A stretch of DNA of 49,918 nucleotides from Agrobacterium cavarae (GCF_004310285.1 NZ_SISF01000018.1:1-49918), one strand, 5' to 3'. Counted from the stretch's first letter, positions 9,029 through 18,739 are shown. A program made the numbers and translations. Notes: generated from the sequence alone by a model not told the origin.

Positions 9029-10504
9029 TTACTCTGCGTCGCCTTCTGCTGCCTTCTTCTTGGCAGGCGCCTTCTTCTTCGGAGCGGCTTCTTCGCCTTC
9101 AGCGGCGTCAGCCTTGGCTGCAGCCTTCTTCTTGGCCGGAGCCTTCTTCTTGGTTTCTTCGCCTTCTTCGGCGTCGTCAGCCAGAAGCTCTTCCTTGGAA
9201 ACCGTCTTGTCGGTAACGGAGACTTCGGTCAGCAGCTTGTCGATGACCTTTTCTTCGAAGATCGGTGCACGCAGCGAAGCGGAGGCGCCAGGCGTATTGC
9301 GGAAGTAATCGAGGATTTCCTTCTGCTGGCCCGGGAACTGCTGCAGCTGCTGGAACAGAGCGCGCTGCATTTCTTCTTCGGTGACTTCAACGCCAGCCTT
9401 CTCGCCGATTTCGGAGAGAACGAGGCCGAGGCGAACGCGGCGCTCAGCGAGCTTGCGATATTCTTCGCGCGCTTCTTCTTCGGTCGTGTCTTCGTCAGCG
9501 AAGGTCTTGCCGGACTGTGCGAGATCGGTGTTGATCTGGCGCCAGATGTTGTCGAACTCAGCGTCAACGAGACCGGCAGGCGTGTCGAACTTGTAGAGTT
9601 CGTCCAGCTGGTCGAGGATTTGACGCTTGACCTTCTGACGGGTCACGTTGCCGTACTGGCTTTCGATCTGGCCGCGAACGATTTCCTTCAGCTTTTCAGC
9701 CGATTCGAGACCGAGCTTGGTCGCCAGCTCGTCGTTGATTTCAACGTCGGCGGCGGCAGCAACTTCCTTGACGGTGATGTCGAAGGTGGCTTCCTTGCCA
9801 GCCAGCTCAGCAGCCGGATATTCGCTCGGGAAGGTAACGGTAATGGTCTTCTCGTCGCCAGCCTTGACGCCAACGAGCTGGTCTTCGAAGCCTGGGATAA
9901 AGCGGCCGGAGCCGATAACCAGCTCGGCATCTTCAGCAGCGCCGCCATCGAAGGCTACGCCATCGACCTTGCCGAGATAGTTCATGGTAACGCGGTCGCC
10001 TTCAGAGGCCTTGCCCTTCTTCGTCTCGTAGCTACGAGCGCTTTCGGCGATCTTGAGGATCTGCTCGTTGATTTCGTCTTCGGTCACTTCAACGACTTCG
10101 CGCGTGACCTTGATGCCGTCATTCGACTTCAGCTCGATCGGCGGGATGACTTCGTAAGCAATATTGAATTCGAAATCGGTTTCGGCGGCGAGGATCTTGT
10201 CGGCTTCCTTCTCGTCTTCCGTCATGGAGATGGAAGGCTGAGTCGCAGACTTTTCGCCACGGCTGGAAATGATCTCGGAAGGCTTTTCGCGAACCAGCTC
10301 GTTGACGAGGTCAGCCATGATCGACTTGCCATACATCTTCTTCAGATGAGCGGCAGGGACCTTGCCCGGACGGAAGCCGTTGATACGAACCTTATCCTTG
10401 GCTTCGGCGAGGCGCTCGTCAAGGCGAGCCTTCATGTCAGCGGCCGGAATAACGACCTTGATTTCGCGCTTCAGCCCTTCAGCGAGCGTTTCGATAACCT
10501 GCAT
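9029..10504 (-). CDS. tig: Trigger factor (ribosome-associated chaperone, PPIase)
   Basis: The first chaperone to meet nascent chains at the ribosome exit. The 491 residues contain the N-terminal ribosome-binding signature GFRPGKVP (43-50), a central FKBP-type peptidyl-prolyl isomerase domain ([15 protein letters not shown] onward) and the C-terminal helical arms. Beyond the usual family end is a low-complexity Ala/Lys/Glu tail of about 45 residues with two [11 protein letters not shown] blocks. ATG 10504 is preferred over ATG 10510 because GAAGG then sits 7 nt upstream instead of 1. tRNA-Leu lies upstream on the same strand. Confidence 0.96.
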   Translation of the reverse strand: MQVIETLAEGLKREIKVVIPAADMKARLDERLAEAKDKVRINGFRPGKVPAAHLKKMYGKSIMADLVNELVREKPSEIISSRGEKSATQPSISMTEDEKEADKILAAETDFEFNIAYEVIPPIELKSNDGIKVTREVVEVTEDEINEQILKIAESARSYETKKGKASEGDRVTMNYLGKVDGVAFDGGAAEDAELVIGSGRFIPGFEDQLVGVKAGDEKTITVTFPSEYPAAELAGKEATFDITVKEVAAAADVEINDELATKLGLESAEKLKEIVRGQIESQYGNVTRQKVKRQILDQLDELYKFDTPAGLVDAEFDNIWRQINTDLAQSGKTFADEDTTEEEAREEYRKLAERRVRLGLVLSEIGEKAGVEVTEEEMQRALFQQLQQFPGQQKEILDYFRNTPGASASLRAPIFEEKVIDKLLTEVSVTDKTVSKEELLADDAEEGEETKKKAPAKKKAAAKADAAEGEEAAPKKKAPAKKKAAEGDAE

Positions 10505-10692
10505 TTTCATACCTTCACATCATGGCGGCAGTGCTCAGACAGCCGTCGGTTTACTTTCGAGCACAGCGCCGGAATCTGAATTCACCGGCCGTGACTATAA
10601 AACTTGCATGCACAGGCGCGTTGCGGAGCAATTATGCCTGAGCCAGGGAAAGGGCAAAACGAAACGCTTTACCTGGCTTTCCCGGCGATTTG

Positions 10693-10777
10693 TGGTGCGG
10701 GTAGAGGGACTCGAACCCCCACAACTCTCGTCGCCAGAACCTAAATCTGGTGCGTCTACCAATTCCGCCATACCCGC
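10693..10777 (-). tRNA. tRNA-Leu (UAG)
   Basis: A minus-strand cloverleaf of 85 nt including encoded CCA. Acceptor arms GCGGGTA and TACCCGC pair; the anticodon loop TTTAGGT between CCAGA and TCTGG gives UAG, reading CUN codons; the long variable arm (CGACGAGAGTTG) is class II as in Leu; the T arm contains GGTTCGAGTCC. Confidence 0.96.
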
Positions 10778-11330
10778 GCTCTTTAAATCCTGCATAAACA
10801 ACATCTGGCACATGAGGCCTTCCGGAGCGCGGCGTCTCTATATCATCCGTTTTCAGGAGCGCAAAGGAAAAATGACGCCGTACAAGCCCTATTTCCATGG
10901 GTTTTAAGGACTCTATGACAATGGCGAGCAGGCCATCTGCGGAATCACGAGGCTCGCGGTCCACGCAGTTCGATTTCATTGGGCCGCCCATGAAAGCCCC
11001 TCCCCGATGGAATGCTATACCAACGTGCCCACCTCTTGCCGCGGCAGTTGATGAGAGTTTGTGAGGCCCATTAAGATTTCGACTGGCCCGGAGACGAGCT
11101 TAAGAGCGTGACTGCTGCTGTTTGGGCCTGAAAATCCACTTCAAATGCTGTCAAATTATGCATTTGTTAAGGAAGTAGGGCGCCGATTCGGAGCTTGCCC
11201 TGCGTTATGCGCATAGGTGTCATCCTTCTTTGTCTGTTTTTGAAGCGCGGCGAAAGGCATATATTCAGTTTCAGAAAACGAAGCCGAGTTGATCCCAAGC
11301 AACCGGCGAACCGAAACGAGGAATAAGACC
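10778..11330. other. Intergenic, no gene seen
   Basis: About 550 bases between tRNA-Leu and the first DUF1127 gene. Open frames here have no ribosome site or protein-like composition. The right part is AT-richer and should contain the promoter of the DUF1127 gene. No known RNA element is recognised. Confidence 0.45.
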
Positions 11331-11477
11331 ATGAACATTGCACGCTCGCTGAACAACTGGCGCAAGTATCGTCAGACCGTAACTGAACTGGACCGCATGA
11401 GCGATCGCGAACTGAGCGATCTCGGCATTGGCCGCACCGACATCCGTCGCGTTGCTCGCACTGCAGTCGGTATGTAA
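11331..11477 (+). CDS. DUF1127 small protein
   Basis: A 48-residue Arg-rich protein with the DUF1127 pattern: NNWRKYRQTVTELDRMSDRELSDLGIGRTDIRRVAR. The start ATG has GAGGA upstream; an in-frame ATG at 11289 would add 14 residues but lacks the family's N-terminus. DUF1127 proteins in Agrobacterium have been linked to phosphate and carbon metabolism and RNA turnover; the role of this one is not known. A strong terminator follows, so it is monocistronic. A second DUF1127 gene lies 430 nt downstream. Confidence 0.9.
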   Translation: MNIARSLNNWRKYRQTVTELDRMSDRELSDLGIGRTDIRRVARTAVGM

Positions 11478-11530
11478 TAGATCGATAACACCGGCTGGCG
11501 ATCCTTCGTCTGCCCGATGTGTTACCCTCA

Positions 11531-11567
11531 AAAGGCCCTGAGCACCCGCTCCGGGCCTTTTCTTTTT
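11531..11567 (+). terminator. Rho-independent terminator after first DUF1127 gene
   Basis: AAAGGCCC and GGGCCTTT pair across a 14-nt loop, followed by TCTTTTT. Confidence 0.85.
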
Positions 11568-11907
11568 GCGCTCAACGCCCCTGCCCGCCCTGAAATATCG
11601 GTCCGAAGACCAGCATCGATTTGCAGAAATCAGGATGCCTTGATGCAGCGTCGTCCGAGTGCTCAAAAAGCCGGGCGGGATCGTAGCAGCGCCTCACGGA
11701 TTTCCGCTCAAATAATGCGCAGATCGATCCACAAGCTGCAAAAATAGACGACACATTGCACAAATGCATGGCAGTCGCTCAAAATCTGCACTCCAAATCA
11801 TTGCTATGAATATGTATATACCACTCAACAGCCGAGAGCGCAGATTACCAGCGGCCCGGCGGACTGAATTTTAAAGATCAAACACATCAAAGATTGAGGA
11901 AACCACC
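11568..11907. other. Intergenic between DUF1127 genes
   Basis: About 340 bases, AT-rich near 11800-11830 just upstream of the second DUF1127 gene, which suggests its promoter. No other gene, repeat or RNA is recognised. Confidence 0.45.
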
Positions 11908-12051
11908 ATGAACCCGCTTCGCATCGCTAAGAACTGGATCAGCTATCGCCGTACGCTCAACGAACTGGGCAGCCTCTCCAACCAGGCTCTCAGCGATATC
12001 GGCCTGACCCGTTACGACATCCGTAACGTCGCATCCCGTTCGTTCCGCTAA
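11908..12051 (+). CDS. DUF1127 small protein (second copy)
   Basis: A 47-residue protein starting MNPLRIAKNWISYRRTLNEL and ending VASRSFR. It shares the WxxYRRTLNELxxLSxxxLxDIGLxRxDIR pattern with the gene at 11331 but diverges in about half its residues, so the pair is an old duplication. TTGAGGA precedes the ATG by about 9 nt. Its own terminator follows, so it is a separate transcript. Confidence 0.88.
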   Translation: MNPLRIAKNWISYRRTLNELGSLSNQALSDIGLTRYDIRNVASRSFR

Positions 12052-12114
12052 TCAGCGTACAAGGTCATCCGCAAGAGCCGACCTCCCACGGCACCGGATG
12101 GCTGAGCGACAGGC

Positions 12115-12146
12115 AAAAAAACGGCGCCATGAGCGCCGTTTTTTGA
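12115..12146 (+). terminator. Rho-independent terminator after second DUF1127 gene
   Basis: AAAAAACGGCGC-CAT-GAGCGCCGTTTTTT is near-symmetric and could act in both directions. Confidence 0.85.
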
Positions 12147-12346
12147 TTCTTGCAGGTCGCTCACGATCGTCGCTTGAATCTCCTTCTCCTGACGTCTGAG
12201 ACTCGCAAGCTTTCGAAAAAGTTTGGCGGCCCGCACTGCTCGTGATACTGCATCGGGCAAATGCCTCCTCAGAGTGAGGCTAAGCCAATCAAGAAAGATC
12301 GTCGACCCGCAGCACCCTAAGTGCCGGTTGGCAACGTGAGCGCGCG

Positions 12347-13816
12347 ATGCAAGACACTATGAACTCTCCCATCCATGTCATTGGCGGCGGCCTTGCCGGC
12401 TCGGAAGCGGCCTGGCAGGTCGCTCAGGCTGGCATTCCCGTCATCCTGCACGAAATGCGCGGCGTTCGCGGCACGGATGCTCACAAGGGTGACAGCCTTG
12501 CTGAACTCGTTTGCTCCAACTCCTTCCGTTCCGACGATGCGACGGCCAATGCCGTCGGTGTCATTCATGCGGAAATGCGTCTGGCGGGCTCGCTCATCAT
12601 GGCCTGCGCCGACAAGCACAAGGTTCCGGCCGGCGGCGCTCTCGCCGTCGATCGCGATGGCTTTGCCGAAGCGGTTACGGCGCAACTTGAGGCGCATCAA
12701 CTCATTACCATTGTTCGCGAAGTTGTTCCGGGCCTCCCACCGAAGGAATGGGGCAATACGATCATTGCCACGGGCCCGCTCACCGCGCCCGAGCTTGCCG
12801 CCGCCATCCAGGCGGAGACAGGCGAAGATGCGCTGGCGTTCTTCGACGCAATCGCGCCGATTGTCCATCGCGACAGCATCAACATGGATGTCTGCTGGTA
12901 CCAGTCCCGCTACGACAAGGTGGGGCCTGGTGGCAACGGCAAGGACTACATCAACTGCCCCATGGATGAGGCACAGTATCATGCCTTCATCGATGCGCTG
13001 ATCGCCGGCGACACGGTGGGCTTCAAGGAATGGGAAGGCACGCCCTATTTCGATGGCTGTCTGCCAATCGAGATCATGGCGGAACGCGGACGCGAAACGC
13101 TTCGTCACGGCCCGATGAAGCCGATGGGTCTGACCAATGCCCATAACCCGACAGTCAAGCCCTATGCGGTAGTACAGCTGCGTCAGGACAATGCACTAGG
13201 CACGCTCTACAACATGGTCGGCTTCCAGACGAAGCTCAAATATGGCGCGCAGGCGGACGTCTTCCGTATGATTCCGGGCCTGGAAAATGCCGAGTTTGCG
13301 CGTCTCGGTGGCCTGCACCGCAACACCTATATCGATTCGCCGCGGCTGCTCGATCCGTCGCTGAAGCTGAAGTCTCGTCCGGACATCCGTTTTGCCGGCC
13401 AGATCACCGGCTGCGAAGGCTATGTCGAGAGTGCGTCCATCGGGCTGCTTTGCGGTCGGTTCGCCAGTGCCGAGCATAAGGGCGAGCCGGTCCGCCTGCC
13501 GCCGGCGACGACTGCGCTTGGCGCTCTGCTCAACCACATTACCGGCGGGCATCTTTCCACCGACGAGGAACCGGGCAAGCGTTCGTTCCAGCCGATGAAT
13601 GTCAATTTCGGCCTGTTTCCTGAGCTTGCGCCGGGCTCGATCGTCAAGCCCGAAGGCGTGAAGCGCTTCCGCGGCAAGGACAAGACCATCATGAAGCGTC
13701 AGTTGATGTGCGCACGCGCGCTGCAAGATTGCGCGACATGGCTTGGCGTCGAAGCGCCGGTTCTTAATCAGGTTGCGGAGGAAGGTGAGGAGCTGGCGTC
13801 AGCTTCCTTAGGCTGA
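12347..13816 (+). CDS. trmFO: Folate/FAD-dependent tRNA U54 methyltransferase
   Basis: Makes m5U54 in the T loop of tRNA using methylene-tetrahydrofolate and FADH2 (EC 2.1.1.74). The 489 residues open with the FAD motif [11 protein letters not shown], followed by LVCSNSFRS with a conserved cysteine, [21 protein letters not shown], and the C-terminal [11 protein letters not shown] and NVNFGLFP motifs typical of TrmFO/GidA. ATG 12347 or ATG 12359 could be the start; neither has a strong ribosome site. Its last 49 nt overlap the 3' end of a convergent gene. Confidence 0.95.
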   Translation: MQDTMNSPIHVIGGGLAGSEAAWQVAQAGIPVILHEMRGVRGTDAHKGDSLAELVCSNSFRSDDATANAVGVIHAEMRLAGSLIMACADKHKVPAGGALAVDRDGFAEAVTAQLEAHQLITIVREVVPGLPPKEWGNTIIATGPLTAPELAAAIQAETGEDALAFFDAIAPIVHRDSINMDVCWYQSRYDKVGPGGNGKDYINCPMDEAQYHAFIDALIAGDTVGFKEWEGTPYFDGCLPIEIMAERGRETLRHGPMKPMGLTNAHNPTVKPYAVVQLRQDNALGTLYNMVGFQTKLKYGAQADVFRMIPGLENAEFARLGGLHRNTYIDSPRLLDPSLKLKSRPDIRFAGQITGCEGYVESASIGLLCGRFASAEHKGEPVRLPPATTALGALLNHITGGHLSTDEEPGKRSFQPMNVNFGLFPELAPGSIVKPEGVKRFRGKDKTIMKRQLMCARALQDCATWLGVEAPVLNQVAEEGEELASASLG

Positions 13817-14250
13817 TCGGGCTCTGCATCCGCTGCTTCCAGATAGCTTCCGAGCAACCAGAGAGACACTTCTGCGGCCTCCCCAACCGTCTTGAAACGA
13901 TAGGCACCGCTATATTTCGGCGTGTCGATGAAGGCGACGACGAAACCGTCGCCGCTTTCCAGATGTTCCACCGTGACGCGCTCCGGGTTCAGCATCATGC
14001 AGGCATTGTGCTTGCCCATGTTGCGCATGAAGCCAGCCTTGTTGTCATGCAGCCGAACGAAAACGGCGTTGCCGTCTGCGGTCATATGCAGGCTGCGGAT
14101 CGCCTCATTGGGAAAGGCCCGGGCGAAATCCAAAATGGCCTGCCCCGTATCGTAGCTGCTTTCGCCTTCCGAGAAACGCTTCAGGCGCCAGAGATAGATC
14201 GCGACCGCGATCAAAAGCGCGAGGATGATGATCCAAATGGTAAGGCTCAT
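13768..14250 (-). CDS. Single-pass membrane protein of unknown function
   Basis: A 160-residue protein with one N-terminal transmembrane helix (about residues 4-23) followed by a soluble domain and an acidic, Pro/Ser-rich tail. No family is named with confidence. ATG 14250 has AGGAG 8 nt upstream; an in-frame GTG at 14259 sits almost on that site and is less likely. The 3' end overlaps trmFO by 49 nt on the opposite strand. Confidence 0.75.
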   Translation of the reverse strand: MSLTIWIIILALLIAVAIYLWRLKRFSEGESSYDTGQAILDFARAFPNEAIRSLHMTADGNAVFVRLHDNKAGFMRNMGKHNACMMLNPERVTVEHLESGDGFVVAFIDTPKYSGAYRFKTVGEAAEVSLWLLGSYLEAADAEPDQPKEADASSSPSSAT

Positions 14251-14448
14251 CTCTGTCACTCCTTGGAGAGTCTTCAGCCCTTCGGGACCTACAAGACACG
14301 CTCTGACTTCTCGAAATCACGTATTGGACAATGCTGTCGTCCATACCAGCTCATCAAGCGGCTTAGCAACCAAGACTTGCGCGGAGGTGAAGCGCGCTTG
14401 CAGCGTCGTGCTGAGATTTAAGAAAGTTGAGCGTCCGAAAGACTCACT

Positions 14449-14508
14449 GCGCTTTAAAGGCATGTCGTTATCGCAAAACCGCTGCGGCTTTGCGTGCCAC
14501 GCTCTAGA
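14449..14508. repeat. Dispersed palindromic repeat family B, copy 1
   Basis: It shares the core CATGTCGTTATCGCAAAACC with 46270-46288. A GCAAAACCGC/CGGCTTTGC palindrome forms the middle. Its right edge, read on the minus strand, is TAGAGC, whose TAG is the stop codon of the phytoene synthase-like gene. Confidence 0.75.
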
Positions 14509-15352
14509 AACGCTTCAGATAGGCGGCCTTAGCGAGCAGCCACTGGCGACGGAGCAATGAGAGCTGGATGCCGTTTTCAACAACGTCCGCGCCAGCGCGA
14601 CGTGCCGCCTTCAACACAGCCTCGACCTGTGCCACGGGCAAGAAAGCGGGAACGACCGCTTTAGGCAGGGACGTCTGGCGCGCCCTGTTCAGATGATCCT
14701 GTGCATGCGCGCAGAATATCTCGATCGCCGCACCGACCTTCTCACGGTCCTTGCCTTCCAGAAAACTCTCGCGGTTCAATCCGGCTGCCGACAGAACGTC
14801 CTGCGGAACATATACCTGACCTCGACGGCGATGCAGCGGCATCAACAGCAGCATGCCAGCCATGGCCTGGGCAACGCCTGCGTGGCCCGCGGTCTCGGCG
14901 TTTCTCGCCGCATCATCCGGCGAAAGCACGATGCTGGAGAGCTGTATCAATGCAGACGCCGTCTCGCCCGCATAGCCCTCGAGAGCGTTGCGATTCTCGA
15001 AGACGTCATCGTAGAGATCGAAGATGCGCGCCTCGATCATGTCGATCAAAGTCTGCCGCGGCAGATTATGGGTGGCGATCGCGTTGAGCAGTGCTGCGGC
15101 AACCGGATGGCCGACGCTGTCCCCATGCGGATTTCCCTCCAGGAGATCGCGCCACCACTGCATGCGCACTTCACCTGGAAGCGGCTCACGAACGACATCG
15201 CGGATGCGGGCAATCTCGGCGTTGAAAGCGTAAAGGGCCGCGAGATCGCCGCGCTTGTCTTCCGGCGCAAGAAGGCATGCGAGATATCTGTCGCGATCCA
15301 TGTCACGCAGCATCGTCAGGCAAGCGCCCTTATCCGCCGGCAGGTCTGTCAT
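14504..15352 (-). CDS. Squalene/phytoene synthase-family protein (NDUFAF6-like)
   Basis: A 282-residue all-helical protein of the isoprenoid synthase fold (motifs ALYAFNAEIARIRD, QWWRDLL, YDDVFENR, EGYAGETAS, RRGQVYVP). The aspartate-rich DxxxD substrate motifs of true phytoene synthases are not evident, and no carotenoid gene is near. The closest described role is that of NDUFAF6, a complex I assembly factor of this family, and the next gene upstream is of the NDUFAF3 type; that link is inference. ATG 15352 is chosen, 13 nt after the upstream stop; an in-frame start at 15382 would overlap that gene. The stop codon lies in a dispersed repeat. Confidence 0.85.
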   Translation of the reverse strand: MTDLPADKGACLTMLRDMDRDRYLACLLAPEDKRGDLAALYAFNAEIARIRDVVREPLPGEVRMQWWRDLLEGNPHGDSVGHPVAAALLNAIATHNLPRQTLIDMIEARIFDLYDDVFENRNALEGYAGETASALIQLSSIVLSPDDAARNAETAGHAGVAQAMAGMLLLMPLHRRRGQVYVPQDVLSAAGLNRESFLEGKDREKVGAAIEIFCAHAQDHLNRARQTSLPKAVVPAFLPVAQVEAVLKAARRAGADVVENGIQLSLLRRQWLLAKAAYLKRF

Positions 15353-15365
15353 CGATAACCGTTCT

Positions 15366-15758
15366 TCAGCCTTCGACCGCAATCAGGGCGGCAGCCACTG
15401 CCCGCGATTCGGAAAGCATGATGTTGTATGTTCTGACCGCAGCACCCGTGCTCATCGGATCGACAGAGATTCCAGCCTCTTTCAAGGCGGCCTTCAGTGC
15501 GCTCGGGACGATCCGCATGGAGTCGCCCATGCCGATCAACAGAAACTCGATGTCGGCCGCTTGTTCCAGAACCTTGGTGAAGTTATCGACCGAAAGCTGC
15601 AAGGGATCGGTCACGTCCCATCCGTGAATGCCGGAAGGAAGGCAGAGAAGCGAGCCGCGATGCGACATCTCGGCGAAGCGAAAACCGCCATTTCCATAAG
15701 CATCGATAGGCGCCCGGCCAGGAAAATGGGCCGGGCGTATTTCTATTCCGCCAGCCAT
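15366..15758 (-). CDS. Mth938-like (DUF498) protein, NDUFAF3 relative
   Basis: A 130-residue protein with the DUF498 core: GNGGFRFAEMSHRGSLLCLP, the IEFLLIGMGDS strand-turn, and MSTGAAVRTYNIMLSE. The family includes mitochondrial NDUFAF3, which helps assemble complex I. Its ATG overlaps the secDF stop codon by one base (TGATG), so the two are probably translationally coupled. The NDUFAF6-like gene follows 13 nt later. No catalytic role is evident. Confidence 0.88.
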   Translation of the reverse strand: MAGGIEIRPAHFPGRAPIDAYGNGGFRFAEMSHRGSLLCLPSGIHGWDVTDPLQLSVDNFTKVLEQAADIEFLLIGMGDSMRIVPSALKAALKEAGISVDPMSTGAAVRTYNIMLSESRAVAAALIAVEG

Positions 15759-18319
15759 CAGACTGCCGGTCTGCCGCTGATCGAATTCGCCTTCTGGTCG
15801 TCCTTGTCATCGGCATCCGTGCTGGTCGGACGCAGATTGAAGGCGATCAGAACAGGAGCCGCGATGTAGATAGACGAGAACACGCCGATACCGACACCGA
15901 AGAGCATGGCGAAGGTGAAGGAGCGTATGACCTCTCCACCGAAGAGGTAGAGCGATAGCAGCGCAAGCATCACTGTCAGGCCGGTCAAGATCGTACGCGA
16001 CAGCGTCTGGTTCAGAGAGACGTCGATGATCATGGACAGCGGCATTTTCTTGTAGCGCCGCAGGTTCTCTCGAATTCGGTCGTAAATGACCACCGTATCG
16101 TTCAGCGAGTAACCGATAATGGTCAATATCGCCGCGATACTGGTGAGGTTGAACTCGATCCCCAGGAAGACGAAGAGGCCTATGGTGAAGACCACGTCGT
16201 GCACCATGGAGATGATCGCACCGAGCGCAAACTGCCACTCAAAGCGGAACCAGATGTAGATCATGATCGCGATCATGGCGAGCGCGATGCCGATGGTCGA
16301 GGTGACGGTGAGATCGCCCGAGACGGCCGGTCCCACGACTTCCACGCGGCGGAAGTCATACTTATCCTGCAACTCGCCACGGATCATCGTGATTGCCGAC
16401 TGCTCGGCATTCTCGCCGCCTTCCTGCGCCTGGATGCGGATCAGAACGTCGTCGGGAGAACCGAAGCTTTGAGCCTGAATTTCTCCAAGGTTCAACTGGC
16501 TCAGGCGCTCACGAATATCTGCGATATCGGCAGGACCGCTTTTCGACTGCACCTCGATGATCGAGCCGCCTTGGAAGTCGATGCCAAGGTTCAGACCCTT
16601 GGTCATGAAGCCGCCAAGGCAGGTCAGCATGATGACGCCGGTAATACCGAAGACGATGCGACGGTACTTCATGAAAGGAATATCCTTGCCGTCAAACATG
16701 CCGGTGCGGATGCCTTTCGGCAGATGCTTGGGACGGCTGCGACGAACCCAGACACCAAACAGCCAAGCCGTCAGCGTATAGGCGGTAAAGACAGTCGTCA
16801 CGATACCGACGGCGAGCGTGACCGCAAAGCCCTTCACCGGTCCGGTACCCATATAGAAGAGTACGCAGGCCACGATAAATGTGGTCAGATTGGCGTCGAT
16901 GATGGTGGCGAAAGCACGGGTAAAGCCGTTCTCAAGCGACGATATCAACGGTTTGCCCGCTTTGACTTCCTCGCGGATACGCTCATAGATCAGAACGTTC
17001 GAGTCCACCGCCATACCGATTGTCAAGACGATACCGGCAATGCCCGGCAATGTCAGCGTCGACCCAATGATGCTGAGAATGGCCAGCAGCATGACGATAT
17101 TGACCACGAGAGCGATATTCGCCAGCAGGCCGAAGAAGCCATAGAAGATGAACATGAAAAGGACGACGCCGATGGCGCCGATGGCGCTGGCAGTCAGGCC
17201 GGCATGGATGGAGTCACTGCCAAGGCTTGGGCCAACGGTCCGCTCTTCAACCACCGTCAACGTCGCAGGTAAGGCGCCGGCACGCAGGAGAACGGCGAGG
17301 TCATTTGCACCCTGAACGGTGAAGTTACCGGAAATCTGGCCCGAACCGCCAACGATGGGCTCACGGATCACGGGGGCGGAAATAACCTGGTTATCGAGAA
17401 CGATGGCGAAAGGTTTGCCGACATTCTGCTGGGTGGCCTGCGCGAAACGCTGCGCACCGCGGCTATCGAACCGGAATGTAACAACAGGCTCATTGGTCTG
17501 CTGATTGAAGCTTGCCTGCGCATCGACTAGATTGTCACCAGACACAAGCGCACGGCGTTCGACAAGGTAAGGAACTGGCGGGTCGTCCTGCGAATAGAGG
17601 ATTTCATCTGTCGCAGGTGGGCGTCCGTTCAACGCTTCCTGAACCGGCATGGATGTATCCACCATGCGGAAGGAAAGCTTGGCTGTCTGATTCAACAGAG
17701 ACTTCAAGCGCTGCGGATCCTGGAGGCCCGGGACCTGAACAATGATACGGTCATTGCCCTGGCGCACGATCAGCGGCTCGGTCGTGCCGAGTTCGTCGAC
17801 ACGGCGGCGGACGACTTCGATCGACTGGGCAACGGCAGAAGACAGGCGATAATCGATGCCTGCATCGGTGAGGTTCAGGCGCAGGAGATTGTCGCCGCCA
17901 TCACTCATCGTCACTTCCTGCACCGATCCACCGGTCAGCGTACCGACGGAGACTGGCAGCGTCAGATCTTTCAACGCATTCTTGGCCGCCTCATACTGAG
18001 CCGGATCGGTGATACGAACCTGAATCTGCTGGCCGTTGCCGGCCAGACCGGAATAGCGGATATTGGCGTCGCGCAACTGGGCGCGGACGTCGCCGACGAT
18101 AGTTTCGAGACGTTCCTTGACGATGTCGGAACGCTCGACTTTGAGCATGATGTAGGAACCGCCCTGAAGGTCGAGACCAAGCGTCACCTTGTTGTGCTTG
18201 TACCAGTTTGGCATTCCCTCCAGCTGCTTGTCCGTGAACAGGTTGGGGGAAGCGATGACGGCGCTTATCAGCACGATCAACCAGATGAAGACTGTTTTCC
18301 AGCGGGAAAAATGAAGCAT
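15758..18319 (-). CDS. secDF: Fused SecD-SecF protein translocation subunit
   Basis: An 853-residue inner-membrane protein that uses proton motive force to pull secreted proteins out through SecYEG. SecD part: TM1 at about 8-26, periplasmic P1 domain (GLDLQGGS), then a block of five helices. SecF part from about residue 545: TM, GIDFQGGS, periplasmic domain, and five helices with the conserved NDTVVIYDRIRE. Both halves are intact, giving the 12-helix fused form common in Rhizobiales. yajC lies 63 nt upstream and the complex I-type genes are coupled downstream. Confidence 0.96.
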   Translation of the reverse strand: MLHFSRWKTVFIWLIVLISAVIASPNLFTDKQLEGMPNWYKHNKVTLGLDLQGGSYIMLKVERSDIVKERLETIVGDVRAQLRDANIRYSGLAGNGQQIQVRITDPAQYEAAKNALKDLTLPVSVGTLTGGSVQEVTMSDGGDNLLRLNLTDAGIDYRLSSAVAQSIEVVRRRVDELGTTEPLIVRQGNDRIIVQVPGLQDPQRLKSLLNQTAKLSFRMVDTSMPVQEALNGRPPATDEILYSQDDPPVPYLVERRALVSGDNLVDAQASFNQQTNEPVVTFRFDSRGAQRFAQATQQNVGKPFAIVLDNQVISAPVIREPIVGGSGQISGNFTVQGANDLAVLLRAGALPATLTVVEERTVGPSLGSDSIHAGLTASAIGAIGVVLFMFIFYGFFGLLANIALVVNIVMLLAILSIIGSTLTLPGIAGIVLTIGMAVDSNVLIYERIREEVKAGKPLISSLENGFTRAFATIIDANLTTFIVACVLFYMGTGPVKGFAVTLAVGIVTTVFTAYTLTAWLFGVWVRRSRPKHLPKGIRTGMFDGKDIPFMKYRRIVFGITGVIMLTCLGGFMTKGLNLGIDFQGGSIIEVQSKSGPADIADIRERLSQLNLGEIQAQSFGSPDDVLIRIQAQEGGENAEQSAITMIRGELQDKYDFRRVEVVGPAVSGDLTVTSTIGIALAMIAIMIYIWFRFEWQFALGAIISMVHDVVFTIGLFVFLGIEFNLTSIAAILTIIGYSLNDTVVIYDRIRENLRRYKKMPLSMIIDVSLNQTLSRTILTGLTVMLALLSLYLFGGEVIRSFTFAMLFGVGIGVFSSIYIAAPVLIAFNLRPTSTDADDKDDQKANSISGRPAV

Positions 18320-18382
18320 TTCGGTCTCGGTCAGGGTTGGGTTAGAAAACCCAGGCCGCGTCGATGCGCAGCCTGCTTATTG

Positions 18383-18739
18383 TTACTTCGCGTTAGCAGG
18401 AGCTTCGGTCTTGACCGGCTCACCCTTGACACGAACCTCGGCGATATAGGTGCGCGATGCGCGGACCTTGACGCCTTCGGCAATTTCGACTTCAAGTTCG
18501 TTATCGTCGATAACCTTGGTCACCTTGCCGACAATGCCGCCGCCCAACACAACCTGATCGCCACGGCGAATGTTGGTGAGCGTCTCCTGACGCTTCTTCA
18601 TTTGCGCGCGCTGCGGACGGATCAGGAAAAAGTACCACACGACCATGAGCGGGGCGAAAAGGAAAAGCATTTCCAGGCCGGACCCGAAAGCCGATGGTGT
18701 GCCTGCTGCATCCTGAGCAAAGGCTTGGCTAATGAACAT
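18383..18739 (-). CDS. yajC: Preprotein translocase subunit YajC
   Basis: A 118-residue single-span inner-membrane protein of the SecDF-YajC complex. One hydrophobic helix (about 20-40) ends in FFLIRPQRAQMKKR, the family signature, followed by NIRRGDQVVLGGGIVGKV. GAGGAG lies 6 nt before the ATG. It is the first gene of the minus-strand cluster yajC-secDF-Mth938-like-phytoene synthase-like. Confidence 0.95.
   Translation of the reverse strand: MFISQAFAQDAAGTPSAFGSGLEMLFLFAPLMVVWYFFLIRPQRAQMKKRQETLTNIRRGDQVVLGGGIVGKVTKVIDDNELEVEIAEGVKVRASRTYIAEVRVKGEPVKTEAPANAK

Noticed and set aside
8972..10579. A 535-codon plus-strand frame opposite tig
   Set aside because: Antisense of a highly biased Glu/Lys/Ala-rich gene, and it runs over the tig terminator. 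tig has clear family motifs.
10632..10991. Minus-strand ORF over tRNA-Leu
   Set aside because: It reads through the tRNA and has no protein-like features.
16199..17272. A 357-codon plus-strand frame opposite secDF
   Set aside because: His/Asp-rich translation typical of antisense reading; secDF is intact and conserved.
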